Positions 63,901-64,000 of a stretch of 64,000 nucleotides of DNA are shown piece after piece. The notes beneath the pieces are model-generated. The model saw nothing but the letters and a program-made list of their open reading frames with translations, did not search any database and had not been told where the DNA came from. The translations under genes were made by a program, and so were the position numbers. Source of the stretch: Tubiluchus corallicola (lineage: Eukaryota; Priapulida; Priapulimorpha; Priapulimorphida; Tubiluchidae); the NCBI GenBank assembly GCA_030141605.1, contig JAQGDQ010002366.1, positions 989,079 through 1,053,078 of the forward strand, in the 5' to 3' direction. How positions within the stretch are numbered: position 1 is the stretch's first letter; the number at the start of each line of letters is the position of its first letter.

Positions 63901-64000
63901 TATACAGGCATCAACTGTGAAATAAACATTGATGAATGTGCCTCAAGTCCATGCTTAAATGGTGCAACATGCTTAGATGATGTAAACTCATATAACTGCA
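54973..64000 (+). CDS. Secreted/cell-surface CUB-EGF protein with giant EGF-repeat array (partial, runs off window)
   Basis: The ATG at 54973 opens a signal peptide ([21 protein letters not shown]). A CUB-like domain follows (about residues 37-167: [30 protein letters not shown]). Three diverged EGF repeats (about 55480-55840) precede 71 full and one partial 38-residue calcium-binding EGF repeats of the form [20 protein letters not shown]...C. No intron is visible. The frame reads 705 codons to a TAA at 57088-57090; five small indels at 57087-57217 cause this, after which the original frame resumes and I see no further stop to the window edge. The layout recalls fibropellins and Notch-type ectodomains. 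A transmembrane segment or 3' end is beyond the window. Function is unknown; an extracellular structural or adhesive role is inferred. Confidence 0.85.
55843..64000 (+). repeat. 114-bp tandem EGF repeat array
   Basis: The GAT of DEC recurs every 114 bp. From 55843 to the last full start at 63931 the distance is 8,088 bp, which equals 71 units minus 6 bp. The 6 missing bases are fully explained by the indels at 57.1-57.2 kb, so every other unit is exactly 114 bp or balanced. Units differ mainly in the loop before the sixth Cys ([36 protein letters not shown]) and at NG/ND/NS before ATC. Near-identity implies recent homogenisation by unequal exchange or gene conversion. Confidence 0.95.
57085..57220 (+). 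other. Frame-disrupting indel cluster in the EGF array
   Basis: Against the neighbouring units: one A lost in TGTGAAATAAA (about 57087), three bases lost in TGTGCCTCAAG (about 57106), two lost in CATGTGTGGCAGG (about 57167), one G gained in GACGAATG (about 57209) and one base lost in CCTCAAG (about 57218). The net change is -6, and the frame is restored after each out-of-frame stretch. The first deletion creates the TAA at 57088. Confidence 0.9.

Noticed and set aside
55843-64000. Regular direct repeats as a CRISPR-like array
   Set aside because: The repeats are contiguous, coding and 114 bp without unique spacers, in an animal gene.

Overview
The window is AT-rich animal nuclear DNA. It has spliced genes with GT-AG introns, decayed LINE and MITE copies, and families typical of metazoans (XBP1, a polycystin-1, a CUB/EGF extracellular protein). 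It is most likely an invertebrate. I cannot place it more precisely from sequence alone.

Layout. (1) 1-2.9 kb: intergenic, with a LINE 3' tail, a small hAT-like MITE and probably the XBP1 3'UTR. (2) 2889-7513, minus: XBP1, four exons, with a complete IRE1-type unconventional intron of 23 nt and a second, unspliced reading frame (XBP1u). (3) 7.5-13.9 kb: intergenic, dominated by LINE remnants, a heat-shock-type promoter with no gene I can identify, an odd degenerate repeat and a GATAC-rich dispersed repeat. (4) 13983-14594, plus: MTRFR, a mitochondrial GGQ release factor. (5) 18177-49537, minus: one polycystin-1-type gene of 20 exons, whose joined exons give a single frame of about 4,230 codons (WSC, PKD repeats, REJ, GPS, 11 TM with PLAT). 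Its introns carry a LINE, several MITEs, microsatellites and a nested inverted repeat. (6) 49.5-54.9 kb: intergenic, ending in a decayed EGF-repeat relic. (7) 54973 to the window end, plus: signal peptide, CUB domain, three diverged EGF repeats, then 71 complete and one partial near-identical 38-residue EGF repeats running off the edge. A cluster of five small indels at 57.1-57.2 kb puts a stop codon in the frame.

The genes do not form an operon or shared pathway. XBP1 is the unfolded-protein-response regulator, MTRFR acts in mitochondrial ribosome rescue, and the other two encode very large cell-surface or secreted proteins. The strongest observations are the XBP1 locus, where the 23-nt intron, both IRE1 hairpins and a C-terminal XBP1u peptide resembling the vertebrate translational-arrest peptide are all readable, and the EGF array, where nearly every repeat carries Notch-type O-glucose, O-fucose, O-GlcNAc, N-glycan and Asp/Asn-hydroxylation motifs.
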